Assembly: GCA_023666615.1 (NCBI GenBank)
Contig: JAMPBQ010000001.1
Span: 1,013,406 to 1,077,405, forward strand
From: Clostridium sp.
GTDB taxonomy: Bacteria > Bacteroidota > Bacteroidia > Bacteroidales > Muribaculaceae
Direction of reading: 5' to 3'
DNA: 64,000 nt
The position numbers were made by a program, and so were the translations under genes. The notes under the pieces were generated by a model that did not search any database, had not been told where the DNA came from, and worked only from the letters and a program-made list of their open reading frames with translations. This document shows positions 56,833 through 64,000 of this stretch, piece after piece (position 1 is the stretch's first letter; each line of letters starts with the position of its first letter).

Positions 56833-58973
56833 TTCTTGCGCTCAGAAGCGATAGTCTTCTTGTCGGCGGGATGCTTGATGCCGTCGCGCACAAGCAGGGC
56901 GTCGATTGTGGGATCTTGCCCGCGGAAATCGCGGTAGATTTTGGCAGGGTCTTCCGTGCCGCCCTTCTCAAGGATGTTCTTGCGGAATGATTCGGCCGTA
57001 TCCTTGTTGAAGATGCCATCCTCCTGGAATTTCGCGAACGCGTCGGCGTCGAGCACCTCGGCCCACTTGTAGCTGTAATATCCGGCGGCATAGCCTCCCG
57101 AGAAAATGTGGCTGAAAGTGGGGGATACCATCGTGCCTTCCACATAGGGGAAGATGGCGACAGACTCGTACGCCTTCTTTTCAAACTCAACGGGGTCGCC
57201 GACCGGCTCCTTGATGGAATGCCAAGCCATATCGAGATAGCCGAACATCAGCTGGCGCATGCACTGGTAGGCGGCTCCATAGCGCTGCGAAGCCACGAGG
57301 CGGTCAATGAGATTTTGCGGGATTGAATCGCCGGTCTCGTAATTCTTTGCGAAAGAGTCAAGGAATTCCTTCTCTGTGAGGTAGTTCTCATTGAACTGCG
57401 AGGGGAGCTCCACGAAATCTCGGTAAACGTTGGTGCCGGAAAGGGTCTTGTAGTTGCACTGCGTGAGGAGGCCATGCAGGGAATGGCCGAACTCATGCAG
57501 GAAAGTCTCGACCTCGTAGGGAGTGAGCAGGGCGGGCTTGTCTCCAGAAGGCTTGTTGAAGTTCATCACGATGGAAACGAGAGGGCGGGAATTTGCGCCA
57601 TCCTCATCGGTCCATTGGGGCTTGAACTCGGTCATCCACGCGCCGGGGCGCTTTGAATCGCGCGGGAAGAAATCGGTGTAGAGGATGCCGAGGTAAGAGC
57701 CATCCCCGTCAGTGACTTTGTAAGCGTTCACGTCGGGGTGGTAAACATCAACGCTGTCAAGCAGGGTGAAGTTCACGCCGTACATCTTGTTGGCGAATCC
57801 GAATACGCCATCGATCACCTTGTCGAGAGGGAAGTAGGGGCGCAGTTCCTCTTCATCGAAAGAGTACTTTTCCGCCTTAAGCTTGTTGCTGTAGTAGCTA
57901 TAATCCCAAGGGTTGATGGTGACGGGCTTGCCTTCATATTTTGAGGCGAATGCCGTGAGCTCGTCCATTTCGGCCTTAAGGGCGGGGGCATAGGCGTCGC
58001 GCAGCTGGTCGAGCAGTTGGTACACTGCCTCTGGACTGCCGGCCATGGTCTTTTTCAGATTCTTCTCGGCGAAGGTGTCGCTGCCAAGGAGGTTGGCGAT
58101 TTGCAGGCGCAGCTCGGCGATTTTCTTAATGTTTTCAGCGTTGGAGTATTCCCCCTTCGTGTTTCTGCCAGAATAGAGCCTGTACATCTTTTCACGGAGG
58201 TCGGGTCGAGAGCTGTACTTCATAAAGGCAATGTAGGTTGGCTGGGCCAATGTGAATAGGTATTCCCCTTCGCGGCCCTTGGCCTTGGCGGCTTCGGCGG
58301 CGGCTGATGTGACGGATTCCGGCAGGCCGTCGAGGTCGTCCTTTGTGAGCCAAATTTCGTATGTGGCCATTTCCTTCAGCACGTTCTGGCCAAACACTGT
58401 GGTCAGCTCGGAGAGCTCGGAGGAAAGCTTGCGGTATGTCTCGCGGTCTTCACCCTGCAGATTCGCTCCGGAATTGGCGAAATCATCGTAAGTGTTTTGC
58501 AGGAGCATCTGCTGCTCGGGAGAAAGGGAGAGGCTGTCGCGGCTGTCGTATACGGCCTTTACCCTGTTCCACAGTCCCTCGTTGAGGATTATGTCGGAGG
58601 AGTAGTCGCTGAGCTTCTTTGAGGCGTCGAGGGAAATCTCCATCATTTCGTCGTCGGAGTCAGCCTCAAGTAGATTGAAGAAAACGTTGAGCACGCGGTC
58701 GAGGTCGGCTCCGCTGTGGTCAAGGGCCACAATGGTGTTTTCAAAAGTGGGGGCCTCTGGATTGTTGACAATTTCGTCTATTTCGGCCTTAGCGAGCTCG
58801 ATGCCGCGGTCAATAGCGGGCATGTAGTGCTTGTTCTCTATTTTTGAGAAAGGGATCGACCCATAGGGGGTGTCAAAGGGCTCGAAGAAGGGGTTTTCGG
58901 CCTCTTGCCTTCCAGAGCACGATGCTAATGTCAGAGATGCTGCCATTGCGATTGATGCGAATTTTAAGTTCAT
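56829..58973 (-). CDS. M3-family oligopeptidase / peptidyl-dipeptidase lipoprotein
   Basis: 714 residues. The signal MNLKFASIAMAASLTLASC with Cys in LASC marks a lipoprotein, so it faces the periplasm. The zinc site is VETFLHEFGHSLHGLLTQ (HExxH, near residue 490), with the later NYLTEKEFLDSF region, and the long helical N-terminal lid is typical of the Dcp/OpdA family (ENPFFEPFDTPYGSIPFSKI). Dcp-type enzymes release dipeptides from the C-terminus of short peptides. A TAACTTTG motif at 59081-59074 may be its promoter. Confidence 0.93.
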   Translation of the reverse strand: MNLKFASIAMAASLTLASCSGRQEAENPFFEPFDTPYGSIPFSKIENKHYMPAIDRGIELAKAEIDEIVNNPEAPTFENTIVALDHSGADLDRVLNVFFNLLEADSDDEMMEISLDASKKLSDYSSDIILNEGLWNRVKAVYDSRDSLSLSPEQQMLLQNTYDDFANSGANLQGEDRETYRKLSSELSELTTVFGQNVLKEMATYEIWLTKDDLDGLPESVTSAAAEAAKAKGREGEYLFTLAQPTYIAFMKYSSRPDLREKMYRLYSGRNTKGEYSNAENIKKIAELRLQIANLLGSDTFAEKNLKKTMAGSPEAVYQLLDQLRDAYAPALKAEMDELTAFASKYEGKPVTINPWDYSYYSNKLKAEKYSFDEEELRPYFPLDKVIDGVFGFANKMYGVNFTLLDSVDVYHPDVNAYKVTDGDGSYLGILYTDFFPRDSKRPGAWMTEFKPQWTDEDGANSRPLVSIVMNFNKPSGDKPALLTPYEVETFLHEFGHSLHGLLTQCNYKTLSGTNVYRDFVELPSQFNENYLTEKEFLDSFAKNYETGDSIPQNLIDRLVASQRYGAAYQCMRQLMFGYLDMAWHSIKEPVGDPVEFEKKAYESVAIFPYVEGTMVSPTFSHIFSGGYAAGYYSYKWAEVLDADAFAKFQEDGIFNKDTAESFRKNILEKGGTEDPAKIYRDFRGQDPTIDALLVRDGIKHPADKKTIASERKN

Positions 58974-59139
58974 TTATAGCTATTGGTTTTATATTTTGTA
59001 TTGATTTGTCCTGCACGCAGCTTAGGAGTTTACTCATTGATTATCCATTCAGCAAGCCGTCTTTTATTGGTGTCAAAGTTAGCGCCTATTTCTTAATATA
59101 AAATCATACTGCGGGCGCTCAACAGGATTTAAAAATCCA

Positions 59140-60015
59140 TTATTTCGCTATCCATTCGTGGGTGAACCATTGTCTTTGGGCTGACCAGGCGTGAAAGGCT
59201 TGCAAAGCATGGTCTTTAATGATTCGAAAGTCCATATCAAGGTTGTATAATCGATTGCCAGGAGTAGTATGAGATAAGTCGTACATGCCATGCCAGCCGT
59301 TCTCTCTAAATGTAACAGAGCCGCCGTTGACCATAGACTTGTATTTTGGAGTGACAAGCATAGAACCATCCAATACAAGAGAAATGCTCCAAAAATAAGC
59401 CTGCATAGCATTCATAGATATTTCTCTATCTCTAGAAACTCTATCTCTTATGCTGGTTTTACATTGGATACAGCCAAAGCAATATGTTTTTCCGTCAATT
59501 TCTGCCGCAGAATATAAGTCGAAATTATCAGTTCTTATCTGTTTTTCAAGCCACGCTATGTCCCTAACTTCGTTAGCCAGACCATCTGCCTTAATAATAG
59601 CATTCAAATCTTTCTGAAGGAGGAATTTAATAGCGGTGCCTGAGAGCGAAAGGTTGGCGAGCTCCTTTGACATGTACTCAAAAGCATGTCCAGAAGAAGA
59701 TTTCCAGCTTTGCGCGGCCGCTATCACGTTGGCCACAACCGCAGGATCGCTCACTCCTGATTTCCTATAAAGGTGGGCTTTGTAAATGTTATTCCACAAT
59801 TCCGATATCGAGGAGGGATATTTTAGCCTGCCCTCTATCATAGTCTGTTTTATCGCCTCAAGTTGGGAATCGGTTTCAATTTTTTTTGCTATGGAATCGG
59901 AAATATTGTCTTTGCCAGACCGCTTCAATGCAGCGTCTGACAATGATCGCTTGGTGGCTGAGTATATTTCATTATATTTAGCCACGCAATATTTATACAT
60001 TAAATCTTCATTCAT
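59140..60015 (-). CDS. Type II restriction endonuclease, probably BsaWI-like
   Basis: 291 residues, no signal peptide. A PD-(D/E)XK-like core can be drawn: SSSGHAFEYMSKELANLSL with Glu113, TDNFDLYSAAEIDGKTY with Asp166, and FGCIQCKTSIRDRVSRDREISMNAMQ with Gln184-x-Lys186. The CKTSIRDRVSRDRE run resembles the DNA-recognition region of BsaWI-family and CCGG-class enzymes; the exact site is a guess (a CCGG-type core). It is paired with a cytosine methyltransferase by an 8-nt overlap, so R and M are co-expressed. A perfect palindrome GGATTTAAAAATCC follows the stop. AT-rich relative to neighbours, consistent with acquisition. Confidence 0.75.
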   Translation of the reverse strand: MNEDLMYKYCVAKYNEIYSATKRSLSDAALKRSGKDNISDSIAKKIETDSQLEAIKQTMIEGRLKYPSSISELWNNIYKAHLYRKSGVSDPAVVANVIAAAQSWKSSSGHAFEYMSKELANLSLSGTAIKFLLQKDLNAIIKADGLANEVRDIAWLEKQIRTDNFDLYSAAEIDGKTYCFGCIQCKTSIRDRVSRDREISMNAMQAYFWSISLVLDGSMLVTPKYKSMVNGGSVTFRENGWHGMYDLSHTTPGNRLYNLDMDFRIIKDHALQAFHAWSAQRQWFTHEWIAK

Positions 60016-61207
60016 TTCGACTTAAATTATTATCGAATATTTCGATTATGGTTTTTCCCCATGCGTACGCCAAAAGAGGCGGCACGGCATCGCCTATTTG
60101 TTCATATTTATCTTGTACTTTCCTATTGTCATGACCTACCATAAATGGGCCGCCGCAAAAATTATATGAGTCCGGAAATGACTGAAGCCTTGCGCATTCC
60201 CTCACGGTGAGGGCCCTGTCTGAAATAGGATGAAGATTCTCGTCAAGGCAATGGCTGGTAACCGTCAATGACGGCTTGCCAAGCTCAAGTCTAATATTTC
60301 GCTTTGCAAATACTTTTTTCGGCAAAGTGCCATCCTTTTGCAACTCTGCAATTTCTTCTGAGCCAAGCCTCTCAAAAAGATTTTTTAGGCCTTCGCCCGG
60401 CCTGATCAAAGCAAATCTTTTCAAGGTATGCTCCTTATGTCGCATTGGCACTTGATAGGTAAGCTTGTCTGAAGCAAATTCCTTGCGATCCCAAAAATCC
60501 AAATCTCGCATTAATTCAGAATAAGCTGAGGTTTCTTCAGTATATTCCTCTTTGGCTTCGTCAGAATTGGCCACAACATCCGGGAGGCCGGCAAAGGCTT
60601 CACGCACGGTCACGGGGGAGGCTTGGGTTGGCGTCGGCGCGCTTAGCTTCCAATCCTTGAACCTTGTGGCCAATATGAAATAGCGCCTTCTTTTTTGCGG
60701 GACGCCAAAATCAGTGGCCGTCAAAACCACTTCTATGAAATTTCCATATCCCGCATCTTTCAACTCGCTCTTCAGCACGTCTACGATTAATGTGCCATCG
60801 GTGGGGCTCACTGTCTTTGACGCAATGCCTGGGACATTTTCAAATAGTATCATTTTGGCATTGGATAGCTGCGCTATTCGTATTCCTTCCCTAAACAAGA
60901 ATTGCCTATCATCATAGAAAGACCTTGAAGTGGTGCCCGCACAGCTGAATGTCTCGCAGGGCATCCCCGACGTAACCAAGTCCACGCCTTCTTTCGGTAT
61001 GCGTCCTGCGACATCTTTTTCTGTCACATTCCTTATGTCTGAATGAATGCAATGCACTTGCGGATGGTTGGCTTTATATGTTTCGCAGCAGCTCTTGACA
61101 TATTCTATTGCAACAAGGGTTTTGAACCTTGCGGCTGCCAAACCAGTGCAAATGCCGCCTGGCCCGGCGAAACAGTCGATATGGGTTAAATGTCTTGGTT
61201 CTTCCAT
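60008..61207 (-). CDS. DNA (cytosine-5)-methyltransferase
   Basis: 399 residues. Motif I DCFAGPGGICTGL (11-23), motif IV GMPCETFS with catalytic Cys84, motif VI ENVPG (123-127), motif VIII QKRRRYFILA (near 172), then a target-recognition region of about 150 residues, and motifs IX-X LTVRECARLQSFPDSYNF...IGDAVPPLLAYAWG. Protects the host genome against the adjacent endonuclease. AT-rich like its partner and not split, so the system looks intact. It starts 38 nt after the upstream lipoprotein gene ends, on the same strand. Confidence 0.94.
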   Translation of the reverse strand: MEEPRHLTHIDCFAGPGGICTGLAAARFKTLVAIEYVKSCCETYKANHPQVHCIHSDIRNVTEKDVAGRIPKEGVDLVTSGMPCETFSCAGTTSRSFYDDRQFLFREGIRIAQLSNAKMILFENVPGIASKTVSPTDGTLIVDVLKSELKDAGYGNFIEVVLTATDFGVPQKRRRYFILATRFKDWKLSAPTPTQASPVTVREAFAGLPDVVANSDEAKEEYTEETSAYSELMRDLDFWDRKEFASDKLTYQVPMRHKEHTLKRFALIRPGEGLKNLFERLGSEEIAELQKDGTLPKKVFAKRNIRLELGKPSLTVTSHCLDENLHPISDRALTVRECARLQSFPDSYNFCGGPFMVGHDNRKVQDKYEQIGDAVPPLLAYAWGKTIIEIFDNNLSRNE

Positions 61208-61245
61208 TATTTTTCATAATAACTTTACATCAAAAGATGTATGGA

Positions 61246-62082
61246 CTAGTCGGTGGAGGTGGAAGTGTTGGCGATTTGGTCGCGGGCTATTTGGAGGCGC
61301 TGCTCGAGCATGGCGCGGCGGCGGGAAGCCTGCTGGAGCCTGCCGCGGGCGTCGGCGTATTGCCATGCTGTGGCGAAGGCCCTTTGCTGCGGGCCTTTGA
61401 TTTTCACATCAACCGCGCCCTTGGACGTGAGGATGCGGGCCGCGGTGATTGGGCCGGCGGACAGTGTCCATTGGCCCAAGCCTTCCACCTCTTCGGGGAT
61501 GAAAACGGCGGATTCGCTGCCTTCGATTGTGAATCGGCGTTCACTGTCGGCGGGGATGGATTCGGATTCATATCGGCCGCCGTCGGCAGAAGAAAGCTCA
61601 ACGGCCCTTATGCCATGGCTGCGGCCCATAGTTTGAGCTACTACATAAAAAGTGAAGTCGGCGTCGTTGACGCGCGCCTCGACTCCGGTGGAATTGATGA
61701 ATGAAGGGTTGAAGGCGTCGGCGGGCACATAATAGCCCTCAAGGTCGTCGCCGGAAACGTGCTTCATCTTTGCCTCAAGGCCTTGGAGGTCGGCCTGGGC
61801 GAAGGCTATGGCGCTGTCGGCCGCGGCCATCATGGCCAATGTCTCTTTCTCAATGCCAATGGGACGGAGCGAAATCACCTGCCTGCGAGCCTCGATTTGC
61901 GAGGGATAGTGCTGGTCAATGGTATCCATCAGGGCCAATGCCTTGGCGTAGTCTCCGGCCTCGAGGCTTTGGCTTATTTCAACCAAGATGGCATCGGCTT
62001 TTTCCTTTTCTTCATCGCCGCAGGCCGCCATCGAGGCGGCTATTAGGGCGGCCAGCGCCAGGCGCTTAATTGCGTTGTACAT
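61246..62082 (-). CDS. Lipoprotein of unknown function
   Basis: 278 residues. MYNAIKRLALAALIAASMAAC is a lipoprotein signal with Cys in MAAC. The mature start GDEEKEKADAILVEISQSLEAGDYAKALALMDTIDQHYP has a short TPR-like helical pair. The middle (FTFYVVAQTMGRSHGIRAVELSSADGGRYESESIP) looks beta-rich. The C-terminal 45 residues are charged helix (AWQYADARGRLQQASRRRAMLEQRLQIARDQIAN). I do not recognise the family. It starts within the last codons of the rel gene (17-nt overlap), which suggests linked expression. Confidence 0.75.
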   Translation of the reverse strand: MYNAIKRLALAALIAASMAACGDEEKEKADAILVEISQSLEAGDYAKALALMDTIDQHYPSQIEARRQVISLRPIGIEKETLAMMAAADSAIAFAQADLQGLEAKMKHVSGDDLEGYYVPADAFNPSFINSTGVEARVNDADFTFYVVAQTMGRSHGIRAVELSSADGGRYESESIPADSERRFTIEGSESAVFIPEEVEGLGQWTLSAGPITAARILTSKGAVDVKIKGPQQRAFATAWQYADARGRLQQASRRRAMLEQRLQIARDQIANTSTSTD

Positions 62083-64000
62083 CCTTTACTCCTTTTACGG
62101 TTTTTAGTTTTTTTATCAGGGCGTCAAGGCTGTCGGCATCGGCCACTCCCACGATTAGGTATCCGTTGAAGATGCCGTCGTGGGAATCGATGGAGATGCT
62201 GCGCAAAGTGGCGTCCTTTTCCTTGTTTATTATTGACGTAATGTTTGTGACAATGCCGATGTCGTCGCGGCCCACGATGCTGAGGTTTGCGGCGAACTGC
62301 CCGCCCACCTTTCCCGACCAGCGGGTGCGGATGATGCGGTAGGGGTATTTGTGGAAGATATTGGCGGCGTTAGGGCAATCAGCTTTGTGAATTTTCACCA
62401 CGCCCTCGAGGCTGATGAAGCCGAATACGTCGTCGCCGTAGATTGGATTGCAGCAGCGGGCGAATTTATACTTCATGCCCTTGACGTCATTGCCGATAGT
62501 GAGGATTTCGTCTGACTTCGCCTGCGCCTCGTCAATCTGCGGCTGCATCACGTATTCGTCGGCCGAGACGCTTTTTGGGGCTTCGGCGGACTTTGTGAGG
62601 ATTTCAACGTAAGGCTCAATCACGTCCTTTACGTCGATTTCGTCGCGGCCGAGAGCGTCGAAGAAGTCGGTTGCGGTTTTGTAGGCCATCTTCTTCACAA
62701 GCTTTGCCACGGCTCCTTCCTCAAACTCTATCTTGCGGTTTTTCAGCCTTCGTTGCAGAAGCTCCTTACCGTAGTCGGCCAGGGTGCCGCCCTGCTCCTT
62801 CACGCTGGAGCGGATTTTGTTGCGGGCCTTTGAGGTTACGGCGAAGTTTAGCCAGTCCACCTTCGGCTTTTGCGAGGAGGAGGTGAGAATCTCCACCGTG
62901 TCGCCCGTGCGGAGCTTGTAGTTGATTTTCTGGTTTCGGCCGTTCACCTTTCCGCCTGTGCATTTGCAGCCCAGGCCGGTGTGGATGTTGAAGGCGAAGT
63001 CGAGGACGGTGGCGCCCATCGGCATCTTGTAGAGGTCGCCTTTGGGGGTGAAAACGAAAACCTCTTTGTCGTAGACGTCCATTGTGAGGTTCTTCATCAG
63101 CTCCATCGGGCCTGTTTCGGCCGTCTCGAGGATGTCACGCACGTTGTTCATCCACTTGTCGAGGTCGCTTTCGCTCTTGCCCCCCTTGTATTTCCAGTGG
63201 GCCGCAAGGCCCTTTTCGGCAATTTCGTCCATGCGCCGGGTGCGGATCTGCACCTCCACCCATCGTCCGGCTGGACCGTAGACCGTGGTGTGCAGCGATT
63301 CGTAGCCGTTGCTTTTCGGTATGCTGATCCAGTCCTTCATCCTGGCGGGATTTGGGCGGTACATGTCGGTGATGATTGAGAAAACGCCCCAGCACTGCGC
63401 CTTTTCCCTTTCCGGCGGAGAATTGAGGATGATGCGTATGGCGAAGAGGTCGAAGATGTCTTCGACGTCGTTCTTCTGCTTGCGCATCTTGTTCCATATG
63501 GAATAGATAGACTTTGGGCGTCCCTTTATTTCAAAGTCGTAGCCCTCGGCGAGGAGCTTGTCCTTTATGGGCTCGACGAATGCGGCGATGTACTTTTGCC
63601 GTTCGTCTTTCTTTTGGTTGAGCTTGTGGGCGATTTCGGTGTACTTCTCTCGGTCGGTGTATTTCAGTGACATGTCCTCAAGCTCTTGCTTCAGGGCGTA
63701 TAGGCCGAGACGGTGGGCAAGGGGGGCGTAGAGGTAGATTGACTCGTAGGCTACGTCATGCACAAACTTGTCGTTGGGGTGGTGGTTTATCGCCCTCATC
63801 AATGCCACGCGGTCGATGATCATAATGATAATGACTCGGATATCGTGGGCGAAGGCGATGAGAAGCTTTCGGAAGTTGTCGCTCTCTACGGCGGCTTGCT
63901 TTGAATAGAGCATCGACACCTTTGCCAGGCCCTTTAGCAGCGCGCGCACGTCGTCGCCCCATTGCGCCAGGGGGTCGCCCGCCGCGTCGACCTTTGGCGC
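62066..64000 (-). CDS. RelA/SpoT-family (p)ppGpp synthetase (partial, N-terminus beyond window)
   Basis: About 644 residues are visible; the reading frame stays open to the right edge, with APKVDAAGDPLAQWGDDVRALLKG before the apparent Met, so that Met is internal. The tail of the HD domain reads FAHDIRVIIIMIIDRVALMRAIN; here Asn of the hydrolase DRLHN motif is replaced, so (p)ppGpp hydrolysis may be lost. The synthetase domain has IKGRPKSIYSIWNKMRKQKNDVEDIFDLFAIRIIL and GYESLHTTVYGP. TGS (VFTPKGDLYKMPMGATVLDFAFNIHTGLG), helical, zinc-finger (FARCCNPIYGDDVFGFISLEGVVKIHKADCPNA) and C-terminal ACT domains follow. Stringent-response enzyme. Confidence 0.93.
   Translation of the reverse strand, partial: APKVDAAGDPLAQWGDDVRALLKGLAKVSMLYSKQAAVESDNFRKLLIAFAHDIRVIIIMIIDRVALMRAINHHPNDKFVHDVAYESIYLYAPLAHRLGLYALKQELEDMSLKYTDREKYTEIAHKLNQKKDERQKYIAAFVEPIKDKLLAEGYDFEIKGRPKSIYSIWNKMRKQKNDVEDIFDLFAIRIILNSPPEREKAQCWGVFSIITDMYRPNPARMKDWISIPKSNGYESLHTTVYGPAGRWVEVQIRTRRMDEIAEKGLAAHWKYKGGKSESDLDKWMNNVRDILETAETGPMELMKNLTMDVYDKEVFVFTPKGDLYKMPMGATVLDFAFNIHTGLGCKCTGGKVNGRNQKINYKLRTGDTVEILTSSSQKPKVDWLNFAVTSKARNKIRSSVKEQGGTLADYGKELLQRRLKNRKIEFEEGAVAKLVKKMAYKTATDFFDALGRDEIDVKDVIEPYVEILTKSAEAPKSVSADEYVMQPQIDEAQAKSDEILTIGNDVKGMKYKFARCCNPIYGDDVFGFISLEGVVKIHKADCPNAANIFHKYPYRIIRTRWSGKVGGQFAANLSIVGRDDIGIVTNITSIINKEKDATLRSISIDSHDGIFNGYLIVGVADADSLDALIKKLKTVKGVKDVQRN

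Noticed and set aside
58974-59139. Small gene between the M3 peptidase and the endonuclease
   Set aside because: Only a promoter-like TAACTTTG and a short palindrome are visible; no ORF with a ribosome site and coding pattern.

Overview
The window is a Bacteroidota chromosome fragment, most likely order Bacteroidales; a Muribaculaceae-like gut lineage is my best guess, but that family level is inference. Support: many upstream regions carry the Bacteroidetes sigma-ABfr promoter, TTTG about 20-21 nt before TAnnTTTG; and the families are typical of the phylum (OMP_b-brl_3 barrel, DUF4136 lipoprotein, DUF1460 amidase, GH3-beta-lactamase fusion, paired secreted GH2 enzymes, AAA/PD-(D/E)XK and AAA_14/DUF4143 ATPases, RNase H with viroplasmin-like domain). 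Most of the window is ordinary, densely packed chromosome with several accessory patches.

Layout. 1-1.2 kb: cut TolC-type efflux gene with a long leader. 1.2-1.9 kb: hairpin repeats, tRNA-Ser(GGA) and a 65-bp tandem repeat before a formate/nitrite-type channel. 2.5-5.4 kb (minus): mscL-aroK-alanine dehydrogenase-like-rnhA operon. 5.4-10.1 kb (minus): SpoU methyltransferase, GT2 glycosyltransferase, a 420-bp array of hairpin repeats, GHL10 hydrolase and HD hydrolase. 10.3-13.3 kb (plus): purT, slyD, HAD phosphatase, DUF488. 13.4-17.4 kb: DUF4136 lipoprotein, recQ, DUF2752, EamA transporter. 17.5-20.6 kb: a two-gene unit of unknown, phage-like character with its own promoter and repeat-filled leader. 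20.8-28.2 kb: pgk, THUMP-like methyltransferase, capA, folD, ffh, panD, panC. 28.3-35.3 kb (plus): operon of 5'-nucleotidase, GH3-beta-lactamase fusion, PAP2 phosphatase, trmN6 and CPBP protease. 35.3-39.6 kb (minus): His-rich G3E zinc GTPase and two unrelated Bacteroidetes ATPases. 39.8-44.8 kb: two secreted GH2 enzymes. 44.8-49.1 kb: outer-membrane barrel divergent from a histidine kinase/response regulator pair. 49.2-53.9 kb: tRNA-Ser(TGA), then DUF1460 amidase, LegB-like dehydratase, LtaS-like synthase and PAP2. 54-59 kb: TPR protein, dinB, M3 peptidase. 59.1-61.2 kb: type II restriction-modification pair. 61.2-64 kb: lipoprotein and a cut rel/spoT gene.

Themes. Cell-envelope and periplasmic sugar metabolism dominates (GH2, GH3, GHL10, LtaS-like, PAP2, DUF1460, TolC, barrel plus two-component system). 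The intergenic regions hold several repeat families: a TAC-loop hairpin family with compensating stem changes, a 9-bp CACGGATTT repeat at six or more loci, a 65-bp tandem repeat, an 8-bp microsatellite, and 40-bp repeats that duplicate a promoter -33 box. The best candidates for something undescribed are the two-gene phage-like unit (17.6-20.6 kb), the hairpin repeat family, the repeat-bearing near-leaderless ATPase gene (39.5 kb), and the DUF1460-LegB-LtaS-PAP2 envelope cluster. All function calls come from reading motifs by eye; no database search was possible.
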